NCBI GenBank assembly: GCA_000720535.1
Contig: JOAZ01000001.1
Coordinates: forward strand, 310,001-374,000
Direction of reading: 5' to 3'
Source: Streptomyces halstedii
Lineage (GTDB): Bacteria; Actinomycetota; Actinomycetes; Streptomycetales; Streptomycetaceae
Length of the DNA: 64,000 bases
Part shown: piece after piece, positions 51,819-61,139 of the stretch
Numbering within the stretch: position 1 is the first letter of the stretch
How the letters are laid out: each line of letters starts with the position of its first letter
Position numbers and translations under genes: made by a program
Notes under the pieces: model-generated
What the model saw: only the letters and a program-made list of their open reading frames with translations
Databases searched by the model: none
Told to the model about the DNA's origin: nothing

Positions 51819-52769
51819 GTGACGGACGCGGCCAAGAGGCTGTGCGGCCCGCCCCGCCGCGCACTCGGCGACGTACTCGCCAAGGAGACCGTGCCGCTGG
51901 ACGGGGGGCTCTCCGGCCAACTGCGGGCGCAGGGCTGCGATCTCTCCGACGCGCTGTGGTCGGCACGTCTGCTGGCCGACGCGCCCCAGCAGATCGAAGC
52001 GGCCCACGCGGCGTACGTCCGGGCCGGTGCCCGGGTGCTCATCACCGCCTCCTACCAGGCGACGTTCGAAGGGTTCGGGCGTCGGGGCATCGGGCGGGAG
52101 CGTGCCGCGGAGCTGATGGCCGACAGCGTGGCGCTGGCCCGCCGGGCCGCCTCGGGGACCGGCCACGAGGTATGGGTCGCCGCCTCGGTCGGTCCGTACG
52201 GGGCGATGCTCGCGGACGGCAGTGAGTACCGCGGCCGCTACGGACGGACCGTGCGGGAGCTGGAGCGGTTCCACCGCCCCAGGGTGGAGGCGCTGGCCGA
52301 GGCGGCTCCCGACGTGCTGGCCCTGGAGACGGTGCCGGACACCGACGAGGCCGAGGCGCTGCTGCGGGCCGTGCGGGGGTGCGGGGTGCCGGTCTGGCTC
52401 TCGTACACCGTGGCGGGGGAGCGCACCCGGGCCGGGCAGCCGCTGGAGGAGGCCTTCGGCCTGGTCACCGGCGAGGACCAGGTGGTGGCGGTGGGGGTCA
52501 ACTGCTGTGACCCGGCGGACGCGGACCGCGCGGTGGAGGTGGCCGCCGCCGTGACCGGGAAGCCCGTCGTCGTCTACCCCAACAGCGGGGAGGCGTGGGA
52601 CGCGGCGGCCAGAGGGTGGACGGGGCACGGCACCTTCGACCCGCGAAGGGCCGGGGCCTGGCGGCGGGCCGGCGCCCGGCTGGTCGGGGGCTGCTGCCGG
52701 GTCGGCCCGTCGGACATCAGGGAACTGGCCGCCGCGCTGGCCGCGTCGGGTGAGGAAAATGCCTGGTAG
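51819..52769 (+). CDS. mmuM: Homocysteine S-methyltransferase
   Basis: 316 aa, MmuM/Yagd type. Transfers methyl from S-methylmethionine or SAM to homocysteine. Zinc-ligand cysteines in VGVNCCDP and LVGGCCRVGP; LDGGLSGQLRAQG at the N-terminus; ETVPDTDEAEALL. GTG start preceded by AGGAAGG. The 153-bp upstream gap is extremely GC-rich with short GGGCC runs but no identifiable element. Confidence 0.92.
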   Translation: MTDAAKRLCGPPRRALGDVLAKETVPLDGGLSGQLRAQGCDLSDALWSARLLADAPQQIEAAHAAYVRAGARVLITASYQATFEGFGRRGIGRERAAELMADSVALARRAASGTGHEVWVAASVGPYGAMLADGSEYRGRYGRTVRELERFHRPRVEALAEAAPDVLALETVPDTDEAEALLRAVRGCGVPVWLSYTVAGERTRAGQPLEEAFGLVTGEDQVVAVGVNCCDPADADRAVEVAAAVTGKPVVVYPNSGEAWDAAARGWTGHGTFDPRRAGAWRRAGARLVGGCCRVGPSDIRELAAALAASGEENAW

Positions 52770-52792
52770 GGGGAGGGAGCCGGCGCCATACT
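52764..52792 (+). promoter_or_regulatory. Leaderless promoter of hen1-pnkp
   Basis: TGGTAG (52764-52769, overlapping the mmuM stop codon), 17-base spacer, CATACT (52787-52792), then 7 bases to the GTG at 52800. Same layout as the promoter at 40094. Confidence 0.55.
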
Positions 52793-52799
52793 CGGACGG

Positions 52800-54320
52800 G
52801 TGTTCCTGACCATCAGCACGACCGGCAGCCCTGAACGCCCCGCCACCGACCTCGGATTCCTGCTGCACAAGCATCCCGGCAAGGCGCAGGCGTTCTCCAC
52901 CTCGCACGGCACCGCCCACGTCTTCTACCCGGAGGCGTCCGAGCGGCGCTGCACGGCGGCCCTGCTCCTTGAGGTGGATCCCGTGGCGCTGGTGCGGCGC
53001 GGGAAGGGCAAGGGCCGGGGCGGTGCCCCGGACGCCGCGCTCGCGCGGTACGTCAACGACCGGCCGTACGCCGCGTCCTCGCTGCTCTCGGTCGCGATGG
53101 CCGCGGTGTTCGGCTCCGCGCTGAACGGGGTCTGCCGGGCGATGCCGGACCGGGCGGGGGAAGCGCTGCCCCTGCGGATCGAGGTGCCCGCCCTCCCGGC
53201 CCGGGGAGGCACCGAGCTGGTGCGGAAGCTCTTCGGGCCGCTCGGCTGGACCCGGGTCGAGGCCGTGGCCGTGCCGCTGGACGAGCGGTTCCCCCAGTGG
53301 GGCGACTCACGGTACGTACGGCTCGTGCTGGAAGGGGAGATGAGGCTCGCGCACGCCCTGCGCCAGTTGTACGTGCTCCTGCCGGTGCTCGACGACGCCA
53401 AGCACTACTGGGTCGCGCCCGACGAGGTGGACAAGCTGCTGCGGGCCGGAGAGGGCTGGCTGGCCGAGCACCCCGAGCAGCAGCTGATCGCCGGCCGGTA
53501 CCTCTCCCGGCGCCGGGGGCTGACCCGGCAGGCCATGGAGCGCCTGGAGCTGGTCCGGCTGGCCGAGTCGGACGACCTGGAGGTGGAGAGCGTCGACAAC
53601 GCGGTGGACGAGACCACCGACACCGAGGAGAGGCCGGTGCCGCTGGCCGAGCGGCGCCGCGAGGCGATCCTGACGGCGCTGCGTACCGCCGGGGCGAGCC
53701 GGGTGCTGGACCTCGGGTGCGGGCAGGGCCAGTTGACGCAGGCACTCCTCAAGGATCCGCGGTTCACGGAGATCGTCGGCCTCGACGTGTCGATGCGCGC
53801 CCTGACCGTGGCCGCGCGCCGGCTCAAGCTGGACAGGATGGGGGAGCGGCAGTCCAGCCGCCTGGCCCTGTGGCAGGGGTCGCTGACCTACACCGACAAG
53901 CGGCTCGCGGGGTACGACGCGGCGGTGCTCAGCGAGGTGATCGAGCACCTGGACCTGGAGCGGCTGCCCGCCCTGGAGTACGCGGTCTTCGGCGCGGCCC
54001 GGCCCGGGACCGTCCTGGTGACCACACCGAACGCCGAGTACAACGTCCGCTGGGAGACGCTCCCGGCCGGGCACGTACGCCACGGGGACCACCGCTTCGA
54101 GTGGACCCGCGCGGAGTTCGGGGAGTGGGCGCGCGCGGTGGCCGGACGCCACGGGTACGAGGTGGAGTTCGTGCCGGTCGGCCCGGACGACCCCGAGGTG
54201 GGCCCGCCCACGCAGATGGCCGTGTTCACCCTGGACGCGGCCGGTACGACCGCCGGGAGGACACCCGGCCGGACCGGCGACCGGACCACCGGGAAGACGA
54301 AGGAGGCGAAGGCCGCGTGA
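52800..54320 (+). CDS. hen1: 3'-terminal RNA ribose 2'-O-methyltransferase Hen1
   Basis: 506 aa. N-terminal Hen1-specific domain (FLTISTTGSPERPATDLGFLLHKHPGKAQ, FYPEASERRCTAALLLEVD) and C-terminal SAM methyltransferase (VLDLGCGQGQL, metal ligands in SEVIEHLDLERL, VTTPNAEYNV, HRFEWTRAEF). Methylates the 2'-OH at the repaired RNA end, protecting it from repeated cleavage. Partner Pnkp gene overlaps its stop (GTGA). GTG start fits the leaderless promoter. Low-complexity Thr/Gly/Arg tail. Confidence 0.96.
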   Translation: MFLTISTTGSPERPATDLGFLLHKHPGKAQAFSTSHGTAHVFYPEASERRCTAALLLEVDPVALVRRGKGKGRGGAPDAALARYVNDRPYAASSLLSVAMAAVFGSALNGVCRAMPDRAGEALPLRIEVPALPARGGTELVRKLFGPLGWTRVEAVAVPLDERFPQWGDSRYVRLVLEGEMRLAHALRQLYVLLPVLDDAKHYWVAPDEVDKLLRAGEGWLAEHPEQQLIAGRYLSRRRGLTRQAMERLELVRLAESDDLEVESVDNAVDETTDTEERPVPLAERRREAILTALRTAGASRVLDLGCGQGQLTQALLKDPRFTEIVGLDVSMRALTVAARRLKLDRMGERQSSRLALWQGSLTYTDKRLAGYDAAVLSEVIEHLDLERLPALEYAVFGAARPGTVLVTTPNAEYNVRWETLPAGHVRHGDHRFEWTRAEFGEWARAVAGRHGYEVEFVPVGPDDPEVGPPTQMAVFTLDAAGTTAGRTPGRTGDRTTGKTKEAKAA

Positions 54321-56953
54321 ACGGCACCACCGACGTGAACGGCACCACCGAGGAGAACGGCGCCGCCCGCACCCCCGGCGCCGCCCGCACCCCCCGCAGG
54401 CTGCCCGTGACCGACCTCTCCCTCGTCGTGCTCGTCGGCGCCACCGGCTCGGGCAAGTCCACCTTCGCCCGCGCCCACTTCAAGCCCACCGAGGTCATCT
54501 CCTCCGACTTCTGCCGCGGCCTGGTCGCCGACGACGAGAACGACCAGAGCGCCAGCGGTGACGCCTTCGACGTCCTGCACCACATCGCGGGCAAACGGCT
54601 GGCCGCCGGGCGGCTGACCGTCATCGACGCCACCAACGTCCAGTCCGAGAGCCGTAAGCGGCTCGTCCGGCTGGCCCGGGAACACGACGTCCTGCCCATC
54701 GCCATCGTGCTGGACCTCCCGGAGGAGGTCTGCCTCGCCCGTAACGCCGAGCGCCCCGAACGGGCGGGCATGCCCGGCCATGTCGTCCGGCGGCACCGCG
54801 GCGAACTGCGCCGTTCGCTGCGCACCCTGGAGCGCGAGGGCTTCCGCAAGGTGCACGTCCTGCGGGGCGAGGACGAGGTGTCCACCGCCGAAGTCGTCCT
54901 GGAGCGCCGCTACAACGACCTCCGCCACCTCACCGGCCCCTTCGACATCATCGGTGACGTCCACGGCTGCCGCTCCGAACTGGACACCCTGCTCGGCACG
55001 CTGGGATACGTGGACGGCGCGCACCCCGAGGGGCGTACCGCCGTGTTCGTCGGCGACCTGGTCGACCGGGGCCCCGACAGCCCCGGTGTGCTGCGCCGTG
55101 TGATGTCCATGGTCGCCTCCGGCGACGCCCTCTGCGTCCCCGGCAACCACGAGAACAAGCTCGGCCGTTACCTCAGGGGACGCACGGTCCGGCACACCCA
55201 CGGACTGGCCGAGACCGTCGAGCAGCTGGAGCGGGAGGACGCCGTGGACCCCGAGTTCCGCGCGCGCGTCGCGGAGTTCATCGACGGACTGGTCAGCCAC
55301 TACGTCCTGGACGACGGCAAGCTGGTCGTCTGCCACGCGGGGCTGCCCGAGAAGTACCACGGCCGGACCTCCGGCCGGGTGCGGTCGCACGCGCTGTACG
55401 GGGACACGACGGGCGAGACCGACGAGTTCGGCCTGCCGGTGCGCTACCCGTGGGCCGAGGAGTACCGGGGCCGCGCCGCCGTGGTCTACGGGCACACCCC
55501 CACGCCCACCGCCTCCTGGGTCAACAACACGCTCTGCCTGGACACCGGGGTGGTCTTCGGCGGCACGATGACCGCGCTGCGCTGGCCGGAGCGCGAGATC
55601 GTCGGCGTACCGGCCGAGCGCGTCTGGTACGAGCCGGTGAAGCCGCTGACCACCGAGGCGCCCGGGGGCCGGGACGGCCGTCCGCTGGACCTCGCGGACG
55701 TGCGGGGCCGCCGCGTCGTGGAGACCCGTCACATGGGCCGGGTCGCGGTGCGCGAGGAGAACGCGGCGGCGGCGCTGGAGGTGATGAGCCGGTTCGCCGT
55801 GGACCCCAGGCTGCTGGCCTACCTCCCGCCGACCATGGCCCCGACCGCCACCTCGCGGGAGGAGGGCTTTCTGGAGCACCCGGCGGAGGCGTTCGACCGG
55901 TACCGGGCCGACGGCGTCACCCGGGTCGTGTGCGAGGAGAAGCACATGGGCTCCCGTGCGGTGGTCCTGGTCTGCCGCGACGCGGACGCCGCCCGTGCCC
56001 GCTTCGGCACCGGGGGCCCCTCCCACGGTCCCGGCCGCGGGGCGGCCCCCACCGGTTCGCTGTACACGCGCACCGGGCGGCCCTTCCTGGACGACACGGC
56101 CCTCACCGAGGCGGTCCTGGACCGGCTCCGCGCCGCGCTGACGGCGGCGGGGCTCTGGGAGGAGTGGGACACCGACTGGGTGCTGCTGGACGCCGAGCTG
56201 ATGCCCTGGTCCCTCAAGGCGGCCGGACTGCTGCGCTCGCAGTACGCAGCGGTGGGCGCCGCCTCCGGCGCGGTCCTGCCGGTGGCCGGCGCGGCCCTCG
56301 CCGCGGCGGCGGCCCGGGGCGTGGACGTGGGCGCCCTGGCCGTCCGGCAGCGGGAGCGGGTGGCGGACGCGGCCGCGTTCACCGAGGCCTACCGCCGTTA
56401 CTGCTGGAGCACCGAGGGGCTCGACGGTGTCCGGATCGCACCGTTCCAGGTCCTCGCCGTCCAGGGCCGCTCGCTGGCCGCCGTACCGCACGACGAACAA
56501 CTCGCCTGGCTGGACCGCCTGGTCGAGCACGACCCGACCGGGCTGCTCCAGGTCACCCGGCGGCTGGTCGTCGACACCGGGGACGAGTCCTCCGTGCGCT
56601 CCGGTGTCGACTGGTGGCTGGAGATGACGGGGCGCGGCGGCGAGGGCATGGTCGTCAAGCCGCTCGGCGCTCTCGTCCGGGACGCCAGGGGCAGGCTCGT
56701 CCAGCCGGGCGTCAAGGTGCGCGGCCGGGAGTACCTGCGGATCGTCTACGGCCCGGAGTACACCCGGCCGGAGAATCTGGAGCGGCTGCGTTCCCGGTCC
56801 CTGGGCCACAAGCGGTCGCTGGCCCTGCGGGAGTACGCCCTCGGGCTGGAGGCGCTGGACCGGCTGGCCGAGGGGGAGCCGCTGTGGCGGGTCCACGAGG
56901 CGGTGTTCGCCGTGCTCGCCCTCGAATCGGAGCCGGTCGACCCCCGGCTGTGA
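54317..56953 (+). CDS. pnkp: Polynucleotide kinase-phosphatase-ligase (bacterial Pnkp)
   Basis: 878 aa, three modules: 5'-kinase (P-loop GATGSGKST, residues 41-49), metallophosphoesterase that removes 2',3'-cyclic phosphate or 3'-phosphate (GDVHG near 212, VGDLVDRGPDS, PGNHENK), and a C-terminal nucleotidyltransferase with the adenylated Lys542 in EEKHMGS. With Hen1 it heals and seals RNAs cut by ribotoxins. About 28 low-complexity N-terminal residues. GTG inside the hen1 stop. Confidence 0.96.
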   Translation: MNGTTDVNGTTEENGAARTPGAARTPRRLPVTDLSLVVLVGATGSGKSTFARAHFKPTEVISSDFCRGLVADDENDQSASGDAFDVLHHIAGKRLAAGRLTVIDATNVQSESRKRLVRLAREHDVLPIAIVLDLPEEVCLARNAERPERAGMPGHVVRRHRGELRRSLRTLEREGFRKVHVLRGEDEVSTAEVVLERRYNDLRHLTGPFDIIGDVHGCRSELDTLLGTLGYVDGAHPEGRTAVFVGDLVDRGPDSPGVLRRVMSMVASGDALCVPGNHENKLGRYLRGRTVRHTHGLAETVEQLEREDAVDPEFRARVAEFIDGLVSHYVLDDGKLVVCHAGLPEKYHGRTSGRVRSHALYGDTTGETDEFGLPVRYPWAEEYRGRAAVVYGHTPTPTASWVNNTLCLDTGVVFGGTMTALRWPEREIVGVPAERVWYEPVKPLTTEAPGGRDGRPLDLADVRGRRVVETRHMGRVAVREENAAAALEVMSRFAVDPRLLAYLPPTMAPTATSREEGFLEHPAEAFDRYRADGVTRVVCEEKHMGSRAVVLVCRDADAARARFGTGGPSHGPGRGAAPTGSLYTRTGRPFLDDTALTEAVLDRLRAALTAAGLWEEWDTDWVLLDAELMPWSLKAAGLLRSQYAAVGAASGAVLPVAGAALAAAAARGVDVGALAVRQRERVADAAAFTEAYRRYCWSTEGLDGVRIAPFQVLAVQGRSLAAVPHDEQLAWLDRLVEHDPTGLLQVTRRLVVDTGDESSVRSGVDWWLEMTGRGGEGMVVKPLGALVRDARGRLVQPGVKVRGREYLRIVYGPEYTRPENLERLRSRSLGHKRSLALREYALGLEALDRLAEGEPLWRVHEAVFAVLALESEPVDPRL

Positions 56954-57012
56954 CCCACGGTGGTGACCCCCGGTTGTGACCGCCGGTGGTGACTCCCGGC
57001 TGTGACCCCGGG
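56941..57012 (+). repeat. Short imperfect tandem repeat after pnkp
   Basis: About five copies of a 13-15-base unit of the form CCGGYKGTGACC (CCCGGCTGTGACC, ACGGTGGTGACC, CCGGTTGTGACC, GCCGGTGGTGACT, CCGGCTGTGACC), starting inside the pnkp stop region. Each contains a GTGAC core. Confidence 0.6.
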
Positions 57013-57081
57013 GGCCGCGGCCGGTGGAAGTGGCGGGCGATTCGCGGGGTGAACGGGGTGCCGGGTGGTGAGGATGAAGGT

Positions 57082-58314
57082 ATGGGATTCCATGTCGACT
57101 CCGAGGCCGGGCGGCTCCGCCGCGTCATCCTTCATCGCCCCGATCTGGAGCTGAAGCGGCTCACCCCGACCAACAAGGACGCGCTCCTCTTCGACGACGT
57201 GCTGTGGGTGCGCCGTGCCAAGGAGGAGCACGACGGCTTCGCCGGGGTGCTGCGCGACCGCGGTGTGGAGGTGCACCTCTTCGGTGACCTGCTCCGCGAG
57301 TCGCTCGGCATCCCGGCGGCCCGGCGGCTCGTGCTCGACCGGGTCTTCGACGAGAAGGCGTACGGACCGCTCGCCACCGAGCACCTGCGCGCCGCGTTCG
57401 AGGAACTGCCCCCGGCCGAGCTGACCGAGGCCCTGGTCGGCGGGATGACCAAGCGGGAGTTCCTGGAGCGGTACGCGGAGCCGACCTCGGTCCGGTTCCA
57501 CGTCATGGACCTGGACGACTTCCTGCTCGACCCGCTGCCCAACCACCTGTTCACCCGGGACACCTCGGCCTGGATCTACGACGGGGTGTCCATCAACGCG
57601 ATGCGCTGGCCCGCCCGGCAGCGCGAGACCGTGCACTTCGAGGCGATCTACCGGCACCACCCGCTCTTCACCGGCCCCGACGCGGGCGTCTTCCACCACT
57701 GGTCCCAGGGGCAGGACGACTACCCGTCGACGATCGAGGGCGGCGACGTCCTCGTCATCGGCCAGGGCGCGGTCCTCATCGGGATGAGCGAGCGCACCAC
57801 CCCGCAGGCCGTGGAGATGCTCGCGCGGGGCCTCTTCGACGCCGGTTCGGCGCGCACCATCGTGGCCCTCGACATGCCCAAGCGCCGGGCGTTCATGCAC
57901 CTCGACACGGTCATGACGATGATCGACGGCGACACCTTCACCCAGTACGCGGGCCTGGGCATGCTCCGCTCCTACACGATCGAGCCCGGCAGCGGCCCCC
58001 GTGAGCTGAAGGTCACCGACCACCCGCCGGAGCACATGCACCGGGCCATGGCCGCCGCGCTCGGACTGGACTCCGTCCGGGTGCTCACCGCCACCCAGGA
58101 CGTGCACGCCGCCGAGCGCGAGCAGTGGGACGACGGCTGCAACGTGCTGGCGGTGGAGCCCGGGGTGGTCGTCGCCTACGAGCGCAACGCCACCACCAAC
58201 GGCTATCTGCGCCGCGAGGGCATCGAGGTCATCGAGATCCAGGGCAGCGAACTGGGCCGGGGCCGGGGCGGCCCCCGCTGCATGAGCTGCCCGGTGGTCC
58301 GCGACCCCGTCTGA
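57082..58314 (+). CDS. arcA: Arginine deiminase
   Basis: 410 aa. Hydrolyses arginine to citrulline and ammonia. Family motifs: [37 protein letters not shown], and the catalytic Cys in PRCMSCP near the C-terminus. GAGGATGAAGG just before the ATG. Followed 160 bp later by ornithine carbamoyltransferase; no carbamate kinase gene in the window. Confidence 0.96.
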   Translation: MGFHVDSEAGRLRRVILHRPDLELKRLTPTNKDALLFDDVLWVRRAKEEHDGFAGVLRDRGVEVHLFGDLLRESLGIPAARRLVLDRVFDEKAYGPLATEHLRAAFEELPPAELTEALVGGMTKREFLERYAEPTSVRFHVMDLDDFLLDPLPNHLFTRDTSAWIYDGVSINAMRWPARQRETVHFEAIYRHHPLFTGPDAGVFHHWSQGQDDYPSTIEGGDVLVIGQGAVLIGMSERTTPQAVEMLARGLFDAGSARTIVALDMPKRRAFMHLDTVMTMIDGDTFTQYAGLGMLRSYTIEPGSGPRELKVTDHPPEHMHRAMAAALGLDSVRVLTATQDVHAAEREQWDDGCNVLAVEPGVVVAYERNATTNGYLRREGIEVIEIQGSELGRGRGGPRCMSCPVVRDPV

Positions 58315-58414
58315 CCCCCCTCGCACCGTCCCCGGCGCGGGCGCCCAGCCTCCGGCGGGGCAGGAGCGCGCAGGGGGCACGGGTCCGCACAGCGGCCTGT
58401 ATAGCGATGCGGGT

Positions 58415-58447
58415 GCTCGTATACACTTCCAGGGAGAGTGTACGAGC
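58415..58447. promoter_or_regulatory. Inverted repeat upstream of argF
   Basis: GCTCGTATACACT and AGTGTACGAGC face each other (two-base asymmetry), separated by TTCCAGGGAG, 29-61 bases before the argF ATG. Possible operator (ArgR-type or oxygen-responsive); it does not fit an ARG box cleanly. Confidence 0.4.
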
Positions 58448-58475
58448 GCCCGCGTCAGACCCAGGAGCAGTCACC

Positions 58476-59495
58476 ATGGCCATAGACCTCGCAGGCCGCC
58501 ACTTCCTCAAGGAGCTGGACTTCACGGCCGAGGAGTTCCGCGGCCTGATCGCCCTGGCGGCCGAGCTCAAGGCCGCCAAGAAGGCGGGCCGCGAGGTGCG
58601 CAGGCTGTGCGGCCGGAACATCGCGCTGATCTTCGAGAAGACGTCCACCCGCACCCGGTGCGCCTTCGAGGTGGCCGCCGCCGACCAGGGCGCCTCCACC
58701 ACCTACCTCGACCCCTCGGGCTCGCAGATGGGGCACAAGGAGTCGGTGAAGGACACCGCCCGTGTGCTCGGGCGGATGTTCGACGGCATCGAGTACCGGG
58801 GTGACAGCCAGCGGGCGGTGGAGGAGTTGGCCGCGTACGCCGGGGTGCCGGTCTTCAACGGGCTCACCGACGACTGGCACCCCACGCAGATGCTCGCCGA
58901 CGTTCTCACGATGACCGAGCACACCGCGAAGCCGCTGGAGGAGACGGCCTTCGCCTACCTCGGGGACGCCCGGTTCAACATGGGCAACTCCTACCTGGTC
59001 ACCGGGGCCCTGCTCGGCATGGACGTGCGTGTCGTCGCCCCCGCCGCCTACTGGCCGGCGCGGGACGTCGTGGACCGGGCCCGGGAGCTCGCCGCGGTGA
59101 GCGGTGCGCGCGTCACCCTCACCGAGGACGTCACCGAAGGCGTCCGGGGCGCCGACTTCGTCGCCACCGACGTGTGGGTCTCCATGGGCGAGCCCAAGGA
59201 GGTCTGGGACGAGCGGATCACCGCGCTGGCGCCGTACGCCGTGACCATGGACGTGCTGCGGGCCAGCGGCAACGACGCGGTGAAGTTCCTCCACTGCCTG
59301 CCGGCCTTCCACGACCTCGGCACCACGGTGGGCCGGGAGATCCACGCGCGGTACGGGCTCGCGGAGCTGGAGGTCACCGACGAGGTGTTCGAGTCCCCGC
59401 ACTCCGTCGTCTTCGACGAGGCCGAGAACCGGATGCACACGATCAAGGCCGTCCTGGTCGCCACCCTGGCCGGGAGCGACGCCCAGCCCGCATGA
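58476..59495 (+). CDS. argF: Ornithine carbamoyltransferase
   Basis: 339 aa. Carbamoyl-phosphate site STRTRCAF, ornithine-loop [10 protein letters not shown], catalytic HCLPAFHD. In the biosynthetic direction makes citrulline; beside arginine deiminase it may run as the catabolic ArcB (phosphorolysis of citrulline). AGGAG 8 bases before ATG 58476. Confidence 0.96.
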   Translation: MAIDLAGRHFLKELDFTAEEFRGLIALAAELKAAKKAGREVRRLCGRNIALIFEKTSTRTRCAFEVAAADQGASTTYLDPSGSQMGHKESVKDTARVLGRMFDGIEYRGDSQRAVEELAAYAGVPVFNGLTDDWHPTQMLADVLTMTEHTAKPLEETAFAYLGDARFNMGNSYLVTGALLGMDVRVVAPAAYWPARDVVDRARELAAVSGARVTLTEDVTEGVRGADFVATDVWVSMGEPKEVWDERITALAPYAVTMDVLRASGNDAVKFLHCLPAFHDLGTTVGREIHARYGLAELEVTDEVFESPHSVVFDEAENRMHTIKAVLVATLAGSDAQPA

Positions 59496-59530
59496 ACATG
59501 CGCCCAATTGGGTGAATATGCACGCATGCG
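59489..59530. promoter_or_regulatory. Palindrome cluster after argF
   Basis: CGCATGAACATGCG (overlapping the argF stop), CCCAATTGGG (59503-59512) and TGAATATGCACGCATGCGG follow one another. TGAATATGCACGCAT is loosely like ArgR half sites (TGAAT...CAT). Possible operator for the downstream permease. Confidence 0.35.
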
Positions 59531-59550
59531 GCTACGATGGTGGCACTTGG

Positions 59551-59584
59551 TGGGGTCCGGGCTCGCACGTCCGGACCCCATTTT
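59551..59584 (+). terminator. Rho-independent terminator after argF
   Basis: TGGGGTCCGG (59551-59560), 10-base loop, CCGGACCCCA (59571-59580), then TTTT: a perfect 10-bp stem with a short T-run, unusual in this GC-rich DNA. It lies 70 bases upstream of the permease start and could also act as an attenuator for it. Confidence 0.75.
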
Positions 59585-59654
59585 CCGTTCACGGGCCCAC
59601 CCCACAGCCCGTCGACGCCCCCCACGCAGCGCGCCAGAGAAGAGACACGTCCGC

Positions 59655-61139
59655 ATGAGCCCGGCCCCCCGCAGCCCCCGGAAACCCATGAGCCCGTCAC
59701 GTGGGCCGGGGGCCCGCGTCAAGAGCCCCGAGCTGCTGCTCGCGGAGTCGGGCACCGACCTCGAAGGGCACGGCCTCAGGCGCACGATGGGGCTTTTCCA
59801 GCTGGTCTGTTTCGGGGTCGGCGCGATCGTCGGCACCGGTATCTTCGTCGGTCTCTCCGACAGCGTCGCCGAGGCGGGCCCGGCCGTGGTCGTCTCCTTC
59901 GTCCTCGCCGCGACCACCTGCGTCTTCACCGCGTTCTCCTTCGCCGAGCTGGGCGGTGCCGTCCCGGTGTCCGGCAGCTCGTACTCCTTCGCCTACGTCA
60001 CCCTCGGGGAGCGCGTCGCGTTCCTGGTCGGCTGGTGCCTGCTCCTGGAGTACGGCGTGTCCGTCTCCGCGGTCGCGGTCGGCTGGAGCCAGTACGTGAA
60101 CGAGCTGCTGGACAGCCTGGTCGGCCTGCACCTGCCCACCGCCCTCTCGGCGGGGCCCGGCGACGGGGGCGTGATCAACCTTCCGGCCGTCGTCGTGGTG
60201 ATGATGGCGGCCACCCTGCTGGTGCGCGGCATCCGCGAGAGCGCCGGTGCCACCGCCGCGATGGCCGTCCTGAAGATCGGCATCCTCGTCGCGTTCTGCG
60301 CCATCGCCTTCACCGCGTTCGAGGACGGACACCTCTCGCCGTTCACCCCCCACGGCATGGCCGGGGTCACCGCGGGCGCCTCGGTGGCCTTCTTCTCGTA
60401 CATCGGGTTCGACGCCATCACCACGGCGGGCGAGGAGGTCAAGAACCCCCGGCGGAACATCCCGGTCGCGATCCTGATCTGCATCGGCCTCGTCACGCTG
60501 CTCTACTGCGCCGTCGCCCTCGGCGCCATCGGCGCACTGGGCGCGGACCCCGTCTCCGGCAGGCCGGCCGCGCTCTCGCTGGTCGTCGACCAGGTCACCG
60601 GCTCGTCCGTGGGCGGTGGGATCATCGCCTTCGGTGCCGTCGTCGCCATCGCCTCCGTGGTGCTCGCCGTGATGTACGGCCAGACCCGCATCCTGATGTC
60701 GATGTCCCGCGACGGGCTGATCCCCCGGATCTTCGAGCGCGTCTCGCCCCGGACCCACACCCCGGTGGCGAACACCTGGATCGTGGCCGTCCTCTTCGCC
60801 CTCCCCGCCGCCTTCTCCTCCCTCGACGTCGTGGTGAACCTGACGACCATCGGCACCCTCGCCGTCATGGCCGTGGTGAACATCGCGGTCATCGCCCTGC
60901 GCCGCGGCCACCCCGCGCTGCCGCGCTCCTTCCGGGTCCCGCTGTACCCGCTCAGCCCCGTCGTGGGCGTCGGCTTCTGCGCGTACCTCATGTACGGCAC
61001 GGGCTGGACGACCTGGGCGCAGTTCGCCCTCTTCCTGGCCGTCGGCGCGCTGGTCTACTCCTGCTACGGGCGTGGCAGGTCGCGGCTGGTCAGCTCCGCG
61101 GCGACGGCCCCGGCTGCGACGGGATCGCCGGAAGCGTGA
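59655..61139 (+). CDS. APC-family amino acid permease
   Basis: 494 aa, about twelve membrane helices; cationic amino-acid transporter (CAT/YfnA-like) features: FGVGAIVGTGIFVGL, SFSFAELGGAVPVSGSSYSFAY, SYIGFDAITTAGEEVKNPRRNIP, MYGQTRILMSMSRDGL. Location after arcA-argF suggests arginine/ornithine uptake or exchange (inference). ATG at 59655; weak AGAGAAG ribosome site. Its last 50 bases overlap the convergent ATPase gene. Confidence 0.9.
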   Translation: MSPAPRSPRKPMSPSRGPGARVKSPELLLAESGTDLEGHGLRRTMGLFQLVCFGVGAIVGTGIFVGLSDSVAEAGPAVVVSFVLAATTCVFTAFSFAELGGAVPVSGSSYSFAYVTLGERVAFLVGWCLLLEYGVSVSAVAVGWSQYVNELLDSLVGLHLPTALSAGPGDGGVINLPAVVVVMMAATLLVRGIRESAGATAAMAVLKIGILVAFCAIAFTAFEDGHLSPFTPHGMAGVTAGASVAFFSYIGFDAITTAGEEVKNPRRNIPVAILICIGLVTLLYCAVALGAIGALGADPVSGRPAALSLVVDQVTGSSVGGGIIAFGAVVAIASVVLAVMYGQTRILMSMSRDGLIPRIFERVSPRTHTPVANTWIVAVLFALPAAFSSLDVVVNLTTIGTLAVMAVVNIAVIALRRGHPALPRSFRVPLYPLSPVVGVGFCAYLMYGTGWTTWAQFALFLAVGALVYSCYGRGRSRLVSSAATAPAATGSPEA

